Origin: Immundisolibacterales bacterium
GTDB lineage: Bacteria > Pseudomonadota > Gammaproteobacteria > HK1
DNA length: 64,000 nucleotides
Assembly (NCBI GenBank): GCA_026712715.1
Contig: JAPOPW010000030.1
Span: 1-64,000 of the forward strand
Direction: 5' to 3'
The notes below the pieces were generated by a model. It ran no database searches and had not been told where the DNA came from. It saw nothing but the letters and a program-made list of their open reading frames with translations. Position 1 is the first letter of the stretch. Each line of letters starts with the position of its first letter. The position numbers and the translations under genes are program-made. Below, piece by piece: positions 34,650 through 45,480 of the stretch.

Positions 34650-37481
34650 ATGGAAACGACCTACGATCCCCGCCGCGTCGAGAGCGGCGCGTACGCTGCC
34701 TGGGAAGCGGGCGGCCGGTTCGCTCCAAACGGCGAAGGCCGGCGGTACTGCATCATGATCCCGCCCCCGAACGTCACCGGAACGCTGCACATGGGGCATG
34801 CGTTCCAGGACACGATCATGGACACCCTCATCCGTTTCCACCGCATGCGGGGGCGCGACACGCTGTGGCAGATGGGCACCGACCACGCCGGAATCGCGAC
34901 CCAGGTGGTGGTCGAGCGGCAGCTCGAGGCGGCGGGGGAGGACCGGCGCGCGATCGGACGCGACGCGTTCGTGGAGCGGGTGTGGGACTGGACCCGGCAA
35001 TCGGGCGAGACCATCCGGCGCCAGCTTCGCCGGCTCGGCGCGTCCGTGGACTGGAGCACCGAACGGTTCACCCTGGACGAAGGGCTCTCCGAAGCGGTGC
35101 TGGAGACCTTCGTGCGCCTCTACGACAAGGGGCTCGTCTACCGCGGGCGCCGGCTCGTGAACTGGGATCCGGTGCTGCGCACGGCCGTCTCGGACCTCGA
35201 AGTGAAGTCCGAGGAGGAGGACGGCCACCTGTGGCACATCCGCTACCCGTTGTGCGATTCGCCGGCCGGTGGCCCCGAATGGGTGGTCGTCGCCACCACC
35301 CGGCCCGAGACGATGCTGGGCGACGTGGCGGTCGCGGTCCATCCCGACGATCCGCGATACGCGGATCTCGTCGGCCGCCGGGTGGAGCTTCCGCTCGCCG
35401 GTCGAACGATCCCGATCGTCGCCGACGAGTCGGTGGTCCCCGAGTTCGGCACCGGGTGCCTCAAGATCACCCCCGCCCACGACTTCAACGACTACGAGGT
35501 CGGCGAGCGCCACGGACTGCCCTCGATCGACATCTTCACCGAGACGGCCCACCTCAACGAGCGCGCCCCGGCGCCGTACCGGGGGCTCGACCGGTTCGTG
35601 GCCCGCGAGCGGATCGTGACCGATCTGCGCAATGCGGACCGGCTCGACCGGGTGGAGTCCTACCGACATCAGATTCCCCGCGGCGAGCGGACCGGGGCGG
35701 TGGTGGAGCCGCGCCTCACCGCACAGTGGTTCGTGCGGGCGGGCCCGCTTGCCGAGCCCGCCATCCGCGCCGTCGAGTCCGGCCGGGTGCGCTTCGTTCC
35801 CGAGAACTGGGCGAAGGTCTACTACCAGTGGATGCACGACATCGAGGACTGGTGCATCAGCCGCCAGATCTGGTGGGGGCACCGCATTCCCGCGTGGTAC
35901 GACCGGGAAGGCGGCATCTTCGTGGGCCGCAGCGAGGAGGAGGTCAGGGCGCGCCACGGTCTCGGACCGGAGGTACCCCTCGAACGGGACTCGGACGTGC
36001 TCGATACGTGGTTCTCCTCGGCCCTGTGGCCGTTCTCCACCCTCGGATGGCCGCGCGAGTCGGAGCGGCTCGATCGCTACTACCCGACCAGCGTGCTCGT
36101 TACCGGGTTCGACATCATCTTCTTCTGGGTCGCCCGGATGATCATGATGGGCGTCGAGTTCATGGACGAAGTGCCGTTCGACGACGTCTACATCCACGGC
36201 CTCGTTCTCGACGAGAACGGGGACAAGATGTCGAAGTCGAAGGGCAACATCCTCGATCCCCTGGACCTCATCGACGGGGTCGACCTCGAGTCGCTCGTGG
36301 CCAAGCGGACCACGGGGCTAATGCGGCCGGAGGATGCGCCGCACATCGCGAAGGCCACCCGCCGCCAGTTCCCGGATGGGATCCCCGCGTACGGGACGGA
36401 CGCCCTGCGCTTCACGTTCTGCGCCCTCGCGACCAACGGGCGCAACATCCGCTTCGACCTCAAGCGCATCGAGGGATACCGGAACTTCTGCAACAAGCTG
36501 TGGAACGCGGCCCGCTACGTGCTGCGAAGCGTGGACCCGGACGGTGCGGGCACGGGCCGGCCGGCGGAAGCGGCAAGGAGCGCGGAGGCCGAACGGGGTG
36601 CGTCCGGCGTTCCGGGGCCGCAAGCCATGCCCTCCGTCGTCGACCGGTGGATACGTTCGCGCCTCGTCACCGTGGCCGAGCAGGTGCGCGACGGCTTCGA
36701 GAGCTACCGCTTCGACTACGTCGCAAGCAGCCTCTACGACTTCACCTGGAACGAGTTCTGCGACTGGTACGTCGAGCTGACCAAGCCGATCCTCGCCGCT
36801 CCCGGGGTGCCGGAGGCGGCGCGCAGCGCGACGCGCCGCACCCTCGTCGAGGTATTCGAGACCTTGCTCCGGTTTCTCCATCCGATCATGCCGTTCGTGA
36901 CGGAAGATCTCTGGCTCCGCGTCGCGCCGGCGGCCGGGATCGAAGGCGAGACGGTCATGCTCCAGCCGTGGCCGGAGCCGGGGGACGCAGACCCCGAGGC
37001 GGAGACCGAGGTCGAATGGATCAAGGGCTTCGTGCTCGCCGTACGGAACGCTCGCGGCGAGATGGACATCGCGCCCGGGCGCCGGATCGGGGTCAGGTTG
37101 CAGGGCGGCGACGCGCGCGACGCGCAGCGGGTCGCCGAGCACCGGACCCTCCTCGAGAGTCTCGCGCGGCTCGAAGGCTTCACCTGGCTCGAGCCCGACG
37201 CACCGAACCCGCCGGGGGCGGCGGCGTTCGCGGGAGCGCTCAAGATCCTGCTCCCCTTCGAGGGAACGGTGGATCTCGCGGCGGAGCGCGCCCGCCTCGA
37301 ACGCGAGATCGCGAAGCGGGTCCGCGACCTCGGGCAGGTGGAGGCCAAGCTCGCCAACGAAGCCTTCGTGGCACGCGCTCCCGCCCCGGTGGTCGAGAAG
37401 CAGCGCGAGCGCGCGGCGGAGCTCGGGAAGGCGGTCGGGCGGCTCCAGGACCAGGTCGAGCGCCTGGCCGAGGCGGGGTGA
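34650..37481 (+). CDS. valS: Valyl-tRNA synthetase
   Basis: Charges tRNA-Val. This is a 943-residue class Ia enzyme with the HIGH box as HMGH (47-50, in [11 protein letters not shown]), a CP1 editing domain (about 200-400, containing [10 protein letters not shown]), the KMSKS motif at 526-530 ([11 protein letters not shown]), the anticodon-binding domain, and a C-terminal coiled coil (about 870-940, [20 protein letters not shown]) that grips the tRNA. Complete and of normal length. A GTGA overlap links it to the Nudix gene. Confidence 0.97.
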   Translation: METTYDPRRVESGAYAAWEAGGRFAPNGEGRRYCIMIPPPNVTGTLHMGHAFQDTIMDTLIRFHRMRGRDTLWQMGTDHAGIATQVVVERQLEAAGEDRRAIGRDAFVERVWDWTRQSGETIRRQLRRLGASVDWSTERFTLDEGLSEAVLETFVRLYDKGLVYRGRRLVNWDPVLRTAVSDLEVKSEEEDGHLWHIRYPLCDSPAGGPEWVVVATTRPETMLGDVAVAVHPDDPRYADLVGRRVELPLAGRTIPIVADESVVPEFGTGCLKITPAHDFNDYEVGERHGLPSIDIFTETAHLNERAPAPYRGLDRFVARERIVTDLRNADRLDRVESYRHQIPRGERTGAVVEPRLTAQWFVRAGPLAEPAIRAVESGRVRFVPENWAKVYYQWMHDIEDWCISRQIWWGHRIPAWYDREGGIFVGRSEEEVRARHGLGPEVPLERDSDVLDTWFSSALWPFSTLGWPRESERLDRYYPTSVLVTGFDIIFFWVARMIMMGVEFMDEVPFDDVYIHGLVLDENGDKMSKSKGNILDPLDLIDGVDLESLVAKRTTGLMRPEDAPHIAKATRRQFPDGIPAYGTDALRFTFCALATNGRNIRFDLKRIEGYRNFCNKLWNAARYVLRSVDPDGAGTGRPAEAARSAEAERGASGVPGPQAMPSVVDRWIRSRLVTVAEQVRDGFESYRFDYVASSLYDFTWNEFCDWYVELTKPILAAPGVPEAARSATRRTLVEVFETLLRFLHPIMPFVTEDLWLRVAPAAGIEGETVMLQPWPEPGDADPEAETEVEWIKGFVLAVRNARGEMDIAPGRRIGVRLQGGDARDAQRVAEHRTLLESLARLEGFTWLEPDAPNPPGAAAFAGALKILLPFEGTVDLAAERARLEREIAKRVRDLGQVEAKLANEAFVARAPAPVVEKQRERAAELGKAVGRLQDQVERLAEAG

Positions 37482-37924
37482 GCCCCCGGAGCTATCCTGC
37501 CGCCCCGATCCCCGCCGTCGGCGCCGTGGTCGTCCACGACGGGGCCGTCCTCATGGTGCGCCGCGGGCAGGCGCCCAGCCAGGGCGTCTGGGCGGTCCCG
37601 GGGGGAAGGGTGGAGCTCGGCGAGACCCTCGCCGAGGCCACCGAGCGCGAAGTGCGCGAGGAGACCGGCGTCGAGGTGCGGGCCGGGGAGCCGGTGTGGT
37701 CCTTCGACTCGGTCATCCGCGACGCGGACGGGAGGATCGCCTGGCACTACGTCATCGTGGACCTTCTGGCGGACTACGTCGCCGGCGAGCCGCTGGCCCG
37801 GGACGATGCCCTCGAAGCACGCTGGGTCCGCCCCGAGGACCTGTCCGGACTGCTCGTGAGCAAGCCCACCCTCGAGCTTCTCGGCCGCATCGGGTTCTTG
37901 CCCTCGCTCCATTCTTCCACCTGA
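37478..37924 (+). CDS. Nudix hydrolase
   Basis: 148 residues with a complete Nudix box (about 43-65: [20 protein letters not shown], then ETGV), the metal-binding helix for hydrolysing a nucleoside-diphosphate-linked compound. The opening [20 protein letters not shown] and closing [10 protein letters not shown] resemble ADP-ribose pyrophosphatase or MutT-like members, but the substrate is not predictable. Starts at GTG within the valS stop, so it is translationally coupled. Confidence 0.88.
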   Translation: MSPRSYPAAPIPAVGAVVVHDGAVLMVRRGQAPSQGVWAVPGGRVELGETLAEATEREVREETGVEVRAGEPVWSFDSVIRDADGRIAWHYVIVDLLADYVAGEPLARDDALEARWVRPEDLSGLLVSKPTLELLGRIGFLPSLHSST

Positions 37925-38088
37925 TTCCGACGGTCTTCCTCTTGGTCGTCGGCACCGGATCGGCTGTTGCAGTCATTCGTGGATTGCGGACACGACCGTG
38001 TTGCGCGGCGAATCATTTCAAGCCCTGGACGGAGGAAGCGGCATCGTGAGCCACGATCCCGCCGCGGCCCGGCCGCCGTCGACCGGTT

Positions 38089-38520
38089 TCATCGAGGTAC
38101 CAGGACGACCCTGGTTCCGGACCATCGGTCATGCCAACAAAGGCGCTCGCGATCCGCGAGGGACCACCAGAAGCCGAGCCCGAGCACGGCCCACGAGACG
38201 ACGGCCGCCGCGAATCGCGCCACCGTCCGCGCCCATCCGACCCGCCCGCCTTCGGCGGTGACGAGGCGGCACCGCCACGCGCGCATGCCGAGAGTCTGAC
38301 CGCCGCGGGTCCAGCTCACCGCGAGGTAGAGCCAGGCGACGAACGCGAGCCACCCCTGGAACCAGAGCTCGTCGGGGGGCACCGCGCCGCCGCGGAGCCA
38401 CACCGCCGGGATCGCGGCGGCATAGAGCGCGGCGGCCATCAGCAGCGTGTCGTAGAGGATGGCCGCGAGGCGGCGGGCGAGGCCGGCGGGTCCGGGGCTC
38501 TCGGATGGGACGGTAGCCAT
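38089..38520 (-). CDS. RDD family membrane protein
   Basis: 143 residues. The RDD signature is recognisable by the Arg in GLARRLAAILYDTLL and the paired Asp in LADRERLCWHDRWSGTRVV. Three hydrophobic segments lie at about 22-42, 55-70 and 105-125. The family is of uncertain function, with some members proposed as small transport or ion-handling proteins. It lies 49 bases downstream of dcd on the same strand and converges with the Nudix gene; the 164 bases between show nothing. Confidence 0.85.
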   Translation of the reverse strand: MATVPSESPGPAGLARRLAAILYDTLLMAAALYAAAIPAVWLRGGAVPPDELWFQGWLAFVAWLYLAVSWTRGGQTLGMRAWRCRLVTAEGGRVGWARTVARFAAAVVSWAVLGLGFWWSLADRERLCWHDRWSGTRVVLVPR

Positions 38521-38569
38521 CGGCGGAAGGAGCGGCCCGGGAACCCGGAGAACGGCCGGACGGGGCCGC

Positions 38570-39136
38570 TCAGGCCCGCGGGAGGGTGACCCCGCGCTGC
38601 CCCTGGTACTTGCCGCCCCGGTCCCGGTACGAGGTCTCGCAGACCTCGTCGGCCCGCAGGAACACCACCTGGGCCACGCCTTCGTTGGCGTACACCCGTG
38701 CGGGGAGCGGAGTGGTGTTCGAGAACTCGAGGGTGACGTGGCCCTCCCACTCCGGCTCGAGCGGGGTCACGTTGACGATGATGCCGCACCTCGCGTACGT
38801 CGACTTGCCGAGGCAGATGGTGAGCACGTCGCGCGGGATGCGGAAGTACTCCACCGTGCGGGCGAGGGCGAACGAGTTGGGCGGGATGATGCACTCGTCC
38901 GCCTCGACGTCGACGAAGCTCGAGTCGGTGAATGCCTTCGGATCCACGACCGCGGAGTTGATGTTGGTGAACACCTTGAACTCGGGGGCGCAGCGCATGT
39001 CGTAGCCGTAGCTCGACGTGCCCCACGAGATCACCGGACGGCCGTCGACCCGGCGGACCTGGCTCGGCTCGAAGGGTTCGATGAGGCCGCGCTCGCGCGC
39101 CATCCGGCGGATCCAGTGGTCGGGCATGACGGCCAT
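38570..39136 (-). CDS. dcd: dCTP deaminase
   Basis: Deaminates dCTP to dUTP, the main source of dUMP for thymidylate in gammaproteobacteria. At 188 residues it is nearly identical in layout to pseudomonad Dcd: [18 protein letters not shown] at the start, [26 protein letters not shown], the catalytic stretch [17 protein letters not shown], and the end [15 protein letters not shown]. dcd normally lies beside apbC; here a TauD-type dioxygenase is between them. Confidence 0.96.
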   Translation of the reverse strand: MAVMPDHWIRRMARERGLIEPFEPSQVRRVDGRPVISWGTSSYGYDMRCAPEFKVFTNINSAVVDPKAFTDSSFVDVEADECIIPPNSFALARTVEYFRIPRDVLTICLGKSTYARCGIIVNVTPLEPEWEGHVTLEFSNTTPLPARVYANEGVAQVVFLRADEVCETSYRDRGGKYQGQRGVTLPRA

Positions 39137-39155
39137 GCGGTCCCTCCGGCGGTCC

Positions 39156-40169
39156 TCAGGCCGGCATCCGGTGCCGGTACGTCTCGGCGTACTCGCGCGT
39201 GTCCGCGTAGTGGGGCGGGAGCGGGCGCCCGTTGGGAATGGTGAGCCACAGCCGCATGAGGTGGCGGCGCTCGAGCGGATCCGGACGGTCCTCGAACGCC
39301 GTTCGTCCGTGCACGATGGTGTGGTTGCTCGCGAGCAGCACGTCCCCGGGCTCGAGCTCGAGCTCGAGCGCCATCCCCGGCTCCTCGGTGATCCGGTGGA
39401 AGAGCTCGAGTGCTTCGATCTGAGCCGGGGTGAGGCGGGGCACCTCGTCGAAGCGCTGCGCCGAGTAGATGTACTCCGCCTTGAGCAGCACGCTCAGACG
39501 GCCCGCGTGGAAGGTGTAGACCGGAAGCACCTGGCAGCGGGCGCCGTCGGGGCGCTGCCCTCGGGCATCCACCCAGAAGTCTTTCTGCAGCACGACCGCG
39601 AGGTCCGGCCGGCGCCGGACGAGCTCGTTGAAGACCTCGACCGCGCTCACGACGAGGGTCGTTCCGCCGTGCGCCCCGCGGCGCACGCACGCAAGGACGA
39701 AGATGTCGCCGCCGTCCGTGTGCAGCCGGATGGCGTGGCGGGTCTGGAAGTAGCGGATCGAGTCGTCGGAGCCGAAGGGGCGGCCGATGTCGCGTACGTC
39801 GTGGAGCAGGCTTCCCGCGAGGTCCTGGCCGACCGGCCGGCCGAGGTGGGTGCCGAGCCCCCAGATCGCGGCTCGGGTCTCGTCCTCGCTCCAGCGCTCG
39901 ACGGGCAAACCCCTGAGAAGCACGAAGCCGCGTCCGCCTTCGAGCGCGTCCAGCATCGTCCGGAAGAGCGCGTGCATCCGCGCGAGGGGAAAGTCGTCGC
40001 GGGTGGACTCGAAGAGCGCAATCCGGCGCCGTCCGATCGCGGTTGCCGCGGCCTCGAGCTCCTCGACCATGCCTTCCTCGACGGCGAGGACCCAGTCGCT
40101 CCGGGCGGCCATCCGGTCGCCGCGCCACGCCGCCGGGTCGTCGACGACGGTGGTCAGGAGCTCGCGCAC
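39156..40169 (-). CDS. TauD/TfdA-family 2-oxoglutarate-dependent dioxygenase
   Basis: A 337-residue non-heme iron oxygenase. The metal ligands of the jellyroll core are visible: H150 and D152 (LHTDGGD) and H287 ([11 protein letters not shown]), with R306 (RRHLMRLWL) positioned to bind 2-oxoglutarate. The family hydroxylates small carboxylates, sulfonates, amino acids or carnitine precursors; the long HGRTAFED segment resembles gamma-butyrobetaine or clavaminate-type members more than taurine dioxygenase. Substrate unknown. Starts with GTG 40169. It interrupts the usual apbC-dcd adjacency. Confidence 0.85.
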   Translation of the reverse strand: MRELLTTVVDDPAAWRGDRMAARSDWVLAVEEGMVEELEAAATAIGRRRIALFESTRDDFPLARMHALFRTMLDALEGGRGFVLLRGLPVERWSEDETRAAIWGLGTHLGRPVGQDLAGSLLHDVRDIGRPFGSDDSIRYFQTRHAIRLHTDGGDIFVLACVRRGAHGGTTLVVSAVEVFNELVRRRPDLAVVLQKDFWVDARGQRPDGARCQVLPVYTFHAGRLSVLLKAEYIYSAQRFDEVPRLTPAQIEALELFHRITEEPGMALELELEPGDVLLASNHTIVHGRTAFEDRPDPLERRHLMRLWLTIPNGRPLPPHYADTREYAETYRHRMPA

Positions 40170-40200
40170 GGGGGGGCGTGGGTCCGCCGGCCGGAGCGGT

Positions 40201-40335
40201 TCATCGCGGGGCGGGTCCGGGCCGCCGGTGCCCCGAGTGCGGCCCGGCGCGCGCGCTCCGCTCCGGGAGCCGCATCCGCACGACGCCGCCGTGCCGCGGC
40301 AACGTTGTCGGGTCGACGGTCAAGGGGAGACTCAT
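40201..40335 (-). CDS. Possible 44-residue peptide coupled to apbC
   Basis: A short frame whose ATG overlaps the apbC stop as ATGA, followed 31 bases later by the dioxygenase start. It is Arg, Pro and Gly rich (MSLPLTVDPTTLPRHGG at the start) with no recognisable family. The overlap is the only support; it may be chance. Confidence 0.22.
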   Translation of the reverse strand: MSLPLTVDPTTLPRHGGVVRMRLPERSARAGPHSGHRRPGPAPR

Positions 40336-41420
40336 GGCTGGCCGGTCCCGAGCTGCACCGTCCCGAACGCCTGCGACCAGTTCCGGGGATTGCGCGAAAG
40401 TCGCGCCGCGACCCGGCGGGCGGTTTCGCGGAAGCGGCGCGCCACCGGCCCGTCCGGGTCCTTGGCGACGGTCGGACGTCCTTCGTCCGCATCCGCCCGG
40501 ATCTCGCGGGCGAGAGGGAGCTGGCCGAGGAGGGTAATCTCGTAGTCTTCGGCCATTCGCTCGCCGCCGCCGGCGCCGAAGATCGACTCCTCGCGGCCGC
40601 ATCCCGGACAGACGAACACGCTCATGTTCTCGATGATGCCGAGCACCGGAACCTCGACTCGCTCGAACATCTTGAGGCCCTTGCGCGCGTCGGCGAGCGC
40701 GACGTCCTGCGGGGTGGTGACGATGACCGCGCCGCTCACCGGCACCCGCTGGGAAAGGGTGAGCTGGATGTCGCCGGTCCCGGGCGGGAGGTCGACGATG
40801 AGGTAGTCGATGCCGCTCCAGTTGGTATCCCGGAGGAGCTGCTCGAGCGCCTGGGTGACCATCGGCCCGCGCCAGATCATCGGGGTGTCTTCCTCGATGA
40901 GGAAGCCGATCGACATGGCCTGCACGCCGTGCCCGGTCATCGGCTCGATGGAACGCTGGTCGGGCGACTCGGGCCGCCCGGAAATGCCGAGCATGCGCGG
41001 CTGACTCGGGCCGTAGATGTCCGCGTCGAGGATCCCCACCCCGGCCCCTTCGGCGGCGAGGGCCAGCGCAAGGTTGACCGCGACCGTCGACTTTCCGACG
41101 CCCCCCTTGCCGGAGGCGATCGCGATGACGTTCTTGATGCCGTCCAGCAACTGCACGTTCTTCTGCACCGCATGGGCGGCGACCTGCCATTCGATGTCGA
41201 ACGACGCGGAGTCGACACCGGGCATCGCGAGGAGCACCGTGCGAAGGGCGCCCTCGAGCTCCGAGGCGTAGCCGGCGGCCGGAAACCCGAGGACGATGCG
41301 CGCGTGCGCGCGCCCTCCGTCGAGTCCGACCGACCTGACCGCCTTCCCGAGAGGCGCGCCGAGAAAGGGATCCACCCATTCGCAGAGGGTGCGTTCGACA
41401 TCCTGAGCGGTGCTTTGCAT
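40332..41420 (-). CDS. apbC: Iron-sulfur cluster carrier ATPase ApbC (Mrp)
   Basis: Cytosolic ParA/MinD-type ATPase that carries Fe-S clusters. The 362-residue protein has an N-terminal DUF59-like domain (about 5-85), the deviant Walker A GKGGVGKST (104-112), switch segment DADIYGPSQPRMLG, VDLPPGTGDIQL, and the cluster-binding CPGC near residue 270. Divergent from metG across 90 bases, as in enterobacteria and pseudomonads. Confidence 0.94.
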   Translation of the reverse strand: MQSTAQDVERTLCEWVDPFLGAPLGKAVRSVGLDGGRAHARIVLGFPAAGYASELEGALRTVLLAMPGVDSASFDIEWQVAAHAVQKNVQLLDGIKNVIAIASGKGGVGKSTVAVNLALALAAEGAGVGILDADIYGPSQPRMLGISGRPESPDQRSIEPMTGHGVQAMSIGFLIEEDTPMIWRGPMVTQALEQLLRDTNWSGIDYLIVDLPPGTGDIQLTLSQRVPVSGAVIVTTPQDVALADARKGLKMFERVEVPVLGIIENMSVFVCPGCGREESIFGAGGGERMAEDYEITLLGQLPLAREIRADADEGRPTVAKDPDGPVARRFRETARRVAARLSRNPRNWSQAFGTVQLGTGQP

Positions 41421-41510
41421 GGCGTCCGGATTCTACACCCGGGGAACCGGGGCAACGGCCCGGTCCGCGTCCTCACCCGGCCGGCGCGGAAGATGTAGAC
41501 TGCCCGCCGC

Positions 41511-43223
41511 ATGAGCCAAGCACAGCCCGCGTCGCGCCGCATCCTCGTCACGAGCGCGCTTCCCTACGCCAACGGACCCATCCACATCGGGCACCTGGTC
41601 GAGTACATCCAGACCGACATCTGGGTGCGCTTCCAGCGAATGCGGGGCGCCGAGTGCCACTACGTCTGCGCCGACGACGCGCACGGCACTCCCATCATGC
41701 TGAGCGCGGAGCGCGAGGGCGTGAGCCCGCAAGAGCTCATCGATCGAATCGGCAAGGAGCACCGCGCCGATTTCGCCGCCTTTCACCTGAGCTTCGACAA
41801 CTACTACACCACCCACTCGCCGGAGAACCGGGAGTGCTCGGAGCGGATCTACCGCAACCTGAGCGAGCGCGGACACGTGGTCGCGCGCACCATCCCGCGG
41901 CTGTACGACCCGGAGCGCGAAATGTTCCTCCCGGACCGCTATGTCCGGGGCGAGTGTCCCCGGTGCGGGACGGCCGACCAGCTCGGCGACAGTTGCGAGG
42001 TCTGCGGGGCGACCTACGATCCCGGCGAGCTCGGCAACCCGGTGTCCGTGGTGTCCGGAGCGACGCCGGAGTTTCGCGACTCCGAGCAGGTCTTCGTCCG
42101 GCTCGCGGACTTCGAGCCGGTCCTCCGGGGGTGGGTGCGCGACACGTTCGCGCCGCCCGGGGAGGAAGAGCGGCGCAGGGTCCAGCCCGAGATCGCGAAC
42201 AAGCTCGAGGAGTGGTTCGCGGCGGGGCTCGAGGACTGGGACATCTCGCGCAACGCCCCCTACTTCGGGTTCGAGATCCCCGACCGTCCCGGCAAGTTCT
42301 TCTACGTCTGGCTGGACGCACCGATCGGCTACATGGCGAGCTTCGAAAACCTGTGCCGCCGGGTGCGGTCCGAGGGAGGCGAGCTCCGGTTCGACGACTT
42401 CTGGGCGGCGGAGGCGACGACCGAGCTCTACCACTTCATCGGCAAGGACATTGCCTACTTCCACACCCTGTTCTGGCCGGCCGTGCTCCACGGCGCCGGG
42501 TTCCGCATGCCGAGCGCCGTCTTCTGCCACGGGTTCCTCACCGTGGGCGGGGAAAAGGTGTCGAAGCGCCGGGGCGCGTTCATCCAGGCCCGGACCTACG
42601 CGGATCACCTCGACCCCGAGTACCTGCGCTACTACTACGCTTGCCAGCTCGGGAACGGGATCGACGACGTGGTTCTGAACCTCGAGGACTTCGTCGCGCG
42701 GGTCAACTCGGACCTCGTGGGAAAGGTGGTGAACATCGCGTCGCGCTGCGCCCGGCTCGTTCATCGGCTTGCGGACGGGCGTCTCGCCGGCCGGATTCAC
42801 GACCCGGCGCTCTTCGATCGATTCGCGAACGCGGGCGCCGCAATCGCCGGTTGGTACGAGACGCGCGAGTACGGCCGGGCGATGCGCGAGGGGATGGGTC
42901 TCGCCGACCTCGCCAACCAGTACATCGACGAGCACAAGCCGTGGATCGCGGCGCGGGACCCCGAGCGAAGGGACGAAGCGCACGCCGTGTGCTCGACCGG
43001 AGTCGAGCTGTTCCGGGTCCTCGCCGGCTTTCTCAAGCCGGTGCTGCCGGTGACGGTCGAGAAGGCGGAGCGGTTCCTCGGGACTCCGCCGCTCGCGTGG
43101 AGCGACCTCGCCCGGCCGCTCGGCCCGGGCGCGGAGCACCGGATCAACCGGTTCGAGCCGCTGCTGACCCGGGTGGACCGGGACCGGGTGGACGCCATGG
43201 TGGAAGCCTCCGGCGGGCGATAG
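41511..43223 (+). CDS. metG: Methionyl-tRNA synthetase, short form
   Basis: Charges tRNA-Met. The 570 residues include the HIGH box HIGH (25-28), a zinc knuckle with C149, C152, C162 and C165, and the anticodon domain. Two departures from E. coli MetG: the KMSKS loop reads KVSKR (349-353, [10 protein letters not shown]), and the C-terminal tRNA-binding and dimerisation domain of about 100 residues is missing, so the enzyme is probably monomeric. The start is only about ten bases after a TAGACT at 41496-41501; if that is the -10 box the mRNA would be nearly leaderless. Confidence 0.96.
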   Translation: MSQAQPASRRILVTSALPYANGPIHIGHLVEYIQTDIWVRFQRMRGAECHYVCADDAHGTPIMLSAEREGVSPQELIDRIGKEHRADFAAFHLSFDNYYTTHSPENRECSERIYRNLSERGHVVARTIPRLYDPEREMFLPDRYVRGECPRCGTADQLGDSCEVCGATYDPGELGNPVSVVSGATPEFRDSEQVFVRLADFEPVLRGWVRDTFAPPGEEERRRVQPEIANKLEEWFAAGLEDWDISRNAPYFGFEIPDRPGKFFYVWLDAPIGYMASFENLCRRVRSEGGELRFDDFWAAEATTELYHFIGKDIAYFHTLFWPAVLHGAGFRMPSAVFCHGFLTVGGEKVSKRRGAFIQARTYADHLDPEYLRYYYACQLGNGIDDVVLNLEDFVARVNSDLVGKVVNIASRCARLVHRLADGRLAGRIHDPALFDRFANAGAAIAGWYETREYGRAMREGMGLADLANQYIDEHKPWIAARDPERRDEAHAVCSTGVELFRVLAGFLKPVLPVTVEKAERFLGTPPLAWSDLARPLGPGAEHRINRFEPLLTRVDRDRVDAMVEASGGR

Positions 43224-43236
43224 CGGCCAGGCGACG

Positions 43237-43899
43237 GTGACCCCGGAAACCGTCCGCGAGCTCTTCCGCCGTCTGGAGGAGGCGAATCCTGCTCCGACCA
43301 CCGAGCTCGCGTACGCGAACCCCTTCGAGCTCCTCGTTGCGGTGATCCTCTCCGCGCAGGCCACCGACCGGAGCGTGAATGCGGCGACACCGGATCTCTT
43401 CGCCGCCGCCCCGACCCCGGCCGCGATGGTGGACCTCGGGGTCGAGGGCGTGCGCGGGCACATTCGCACCATCGGTCTCTTCAACAGCAAGGCCCGCAAC
43501 CTGGTGCGCGCCTGCGAGGTTCTGATCGCCGAGCATGGCGGCGAGGTACCGCGGACCCGGGACGCGCTCGAGGCGTTGCCGGGAGTCGGCCGCAAGACCG
43601 CGAACGTGGTGCTCAACACCGCCTTCGGTGAGGAGACGATTGCGGTGGATACCCACATCTACCGGGTCTCGAACCGGACCGGCCTCGCTCCCGGGCGCAA
43701 CGTCCGGGAGGTCGAGGACCGGCTGCTCGAAACGGTACCCGGCAAGTACCGCCGCCACGCCCACCACTGGCTCATCCTGCACGGGCGCTATACGTGCATC
43801 GCACGCCGTCCCCGCTGCGGGGAGTGCACGGTGTCGGATCTTTGCGCGTGGCCGCGGGACCGGGCCGGAATCGGATCGCGTCCCCCGCCGCCGGTCTGA
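43237..43899 (+). CDS. nth: Endonuclease III (DNA glycosylase/AP lyase)
   Basis: Removes oxidised pyrimidines from DNA. The 220-residue protein has the helix-hairpin-helix LPGVGRKTA with catalytic K120, the catalytic D138 in VDTHIYRV, and a [4Fe-4S] loop with C187, C194, C197 and C203; all of these numbers equal those of E. coli Nth. GTG start. It begins 13 bases after metG; in many relatives the rnf electron-transport genes lie between, and they are absent here. Confidence 0.96.
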   Translation: MTPETVRELFRRLEEANPAPTTELAYANPFELLVAVILSAQATDRSVNAATPDLFAAAPTPAAMVDLGVEGVRGHIRTIGLFNSKARNLVRACEVLIAEHGGEVPRTRDALEALPGVGRKTANVVLNTAFGEETIAVDTHIYRVSNRTGLAPGRNVREVEDRLLETVPGKYRRHAHHWLILHGRYTCIARRPRCGECTVSDLCAWPRDRAGIGSRPPPPV

Positions 43900-43954
43900 T
43901 AACCTGACCGGCGCGGGGCGGCGCCCGCCCGCCGCCGCAATATCCATTGACGGA

Positions 43955-44917
43955 ATGAACGCCTCGGTGAGTCCCCGTACCGCCCCCCAGCCGGCGCCGC
44001 CGCCCGGAGAGTCGTGGCAGGAACCGGTCGAGTCCTTCCTGCGCCACCTCGCGTACGAGCGGCGCGTGTCCGCGCACACGTGCAAGGCCTACGGCCGCGA
44101 CCTCGCGGCGGCGGCGGGACACTTCGCCGCGGCCGGGAAGTCGGGCTGGCCGGCCCTCACCGCCGTCGAGATCCAGGGCTTCGCGGCGTGGTGCCATCGA
44201 AACGGCCTCTCCGGGCGTTCGATCCAGCGGCGGCTGTCGGCGCTTCGTTCCCTGCTGGACTTCCTCGTCCGGGAGGGCCGGGCGGAAGGGAACCCCGCCC
44301 GTTCGGTCCGGGCGCCGAAGGTCGCCCGGCGGCTTCCGAGGGCGCTCGATCCGGACGAGGTCGCGTCCCTGCTCGACGGCCCGGCGCCGGAGGGATACGA
44401 GGCGGTTCGCGACCTCGCAATGCTCGAGCTCCTCTACTCCTCGGGACTTCGGTTGGCGGAGGTGCAGGGCCTTTCGCTCGGCGACCTCGACCTCGGATCG
44501 GGGCTCGTCAGCGTGCTCGGCAAGGGTTCGAAGCGCCGGATCGTCCCGGTCGGCGGGAAGGCCCGCGAAGCGCTCCGCCGCTGGCTCGCCCTGCGATTCG
44601 GCGGCGGTGAGCCGGCGGTGTTCGTCACCCGCTCCGGAAGACGGCTCGGCGCGCGCGCGATCCAGGCACGGGTGCGGCTGTTCGCCCGGCGCCACGGCAT
44701 CGAGCTTCACCCCCACATGCTCCGGCATTCGTTCGCGAGCCACCTCCTCGAATCGAGCGGGGACCTTCGGGCGGTGCAGGAGCTGCTGGGACATGCCGAC
44801 ATCGGGACCACTCAGATCTATACCCATCTCGACTTCCAGCATCTCGCCGACGTGTACGACACGGCCCACCCGCGCGCGCGACGGGTGGCGGGGCGCGGCG
44901 GCGGACCGCGTTCGTGA
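43955..44917 (+). CDS. xerC: Tyrosine recombinase XerC
   Basis: Resolves chromosome dimers at dif together with XerD and FtsK. The 320 residues comprise an N-terminal SAM-like domain (about 22-112) and a catalytic domain with R166, K190, H254, R257, H280 and the nucleophile Y289. Length and the [20 protein letters not shown] ending are typical of XerC rather than an element integrase. It precedes hslVU as codV/xerC does in many bacteria. Confidence 0.93.
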   Translation: MNASVSPRTAPQPAPPPGESWQEPVESFLRHLAYERRVSAHTCKAYGRDLAAAAGHFAAAGKSGWPALTAVEIQGFAAWCHRNGLSGRSIQRRLSALRSLLDFLVREGRAEGNPARSVRAPKVARRLPRALDPDEVASLLDGPAPEGYEAVRDLAMLELLYSSGLRLAEVQGLSLGDLDLGSGLVSVLGKGSKRRIVPVGGKAREALRRWLALRFGGGEPAVFVTRSGRRLGARAIQARVRLFARRHGIELHPHMLRHSFASHLLESSGDLRAVQELLGHADIGTTQIYTHLDFQHLADVYDTAHPRARRVAGRGGGPRS

Positions 44918-44931
44918 CCGGAGCCGGAGCG

Positions 44932-45477
44932 ATGATCGGCACCACGGTCCTCGCCGTGCGCCGCGCCGGGCGAGTGGTGCTCGGCGCGGACGGGCAGGTG
45001 ACCCTCGGGTCCACGGTCATCAAGGGCAACGCGAGAAAGGTCCGCCGACTCCACCACGGGACCGTGCTCGCGGGGTTCGCGGGCGGGACCGCGGACGCGT
45101 TCACCCTGCTAGAGCGCTTCGAGGGCAAGCTCGAGCAGCACGCCGGGCAGCTCCCGCGGGCGGCGGTGGAGCTTGCCAAGGATTGGCGCACGGACCGGAT
45201 CCTGCGCCGGCTCGAGGCGATGCTCGTGGTCGCCGATCGGTCCGTCACCCTCGTGCTCTCCGGCAACGGGGACGTGGTCGAGCCCGAGCATCCGGTGACC
45301 GCGATCGGTTCGGGAGGGCCCTACGCCCTCGCGGCGGCGCGGGTGCTCCACGAGAACACCGATCTCGGTCCGCGCGCCATCGTCGAGAAGAGCCTTCAGG
45401 TCGCGGCCGAGATCTGCATCTACACCAACGAAGGGCGCACGTTGGAGGAGCTCGGAGCGGAGAACGCGGGTGAGTGA
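44932..45477 (+). CDS. hslV: ATP-dependent protease subunit HslV
   Basis: Proteolytic core of the HslUV protease. The catalytic threonine is the first of TTVLAVRR, exposed after removal of a short propeptide. With ATG 44932 (GGAG eight bases upstream) the propeptide is MIG; a GTG at 44914, overlapping the xerC stop, would add six residues. Other conserved parts: [39 protein letters not shown]. About 181 residues, normal for the family. hslU begins three bases downstream. Confidence 0.95.
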   Translation: MIGTTVLAVRRAGRVVLGADGQVTLGSTVIKGNARKVRRLHHGTVLAGFAGGTADAFTLLERFEGKLEQHAGQLPRAAVELAKDWRTDRILRRLEAMLVVADRSVTLVLSGNGDVVEPEHPVTAIGSGGPYALAAARVLHENTDLGPRAIVEKSLQVAAEICIYTNEGRTLEELGAENAGE

Positions 45478-45480
45478 CCG

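Noticed and set aside
34865-37924. A 1019-codon plus-strand frame overlapping valS
   Set aside because: Only its last part, from 37478, is a real gene (Nudix); the rest is an alternative frame of valS.
43955-44917. A third mobile-element integrase
   Set aside because: Length, motifs and position before hslVU identify it as the housekeeping XerC.
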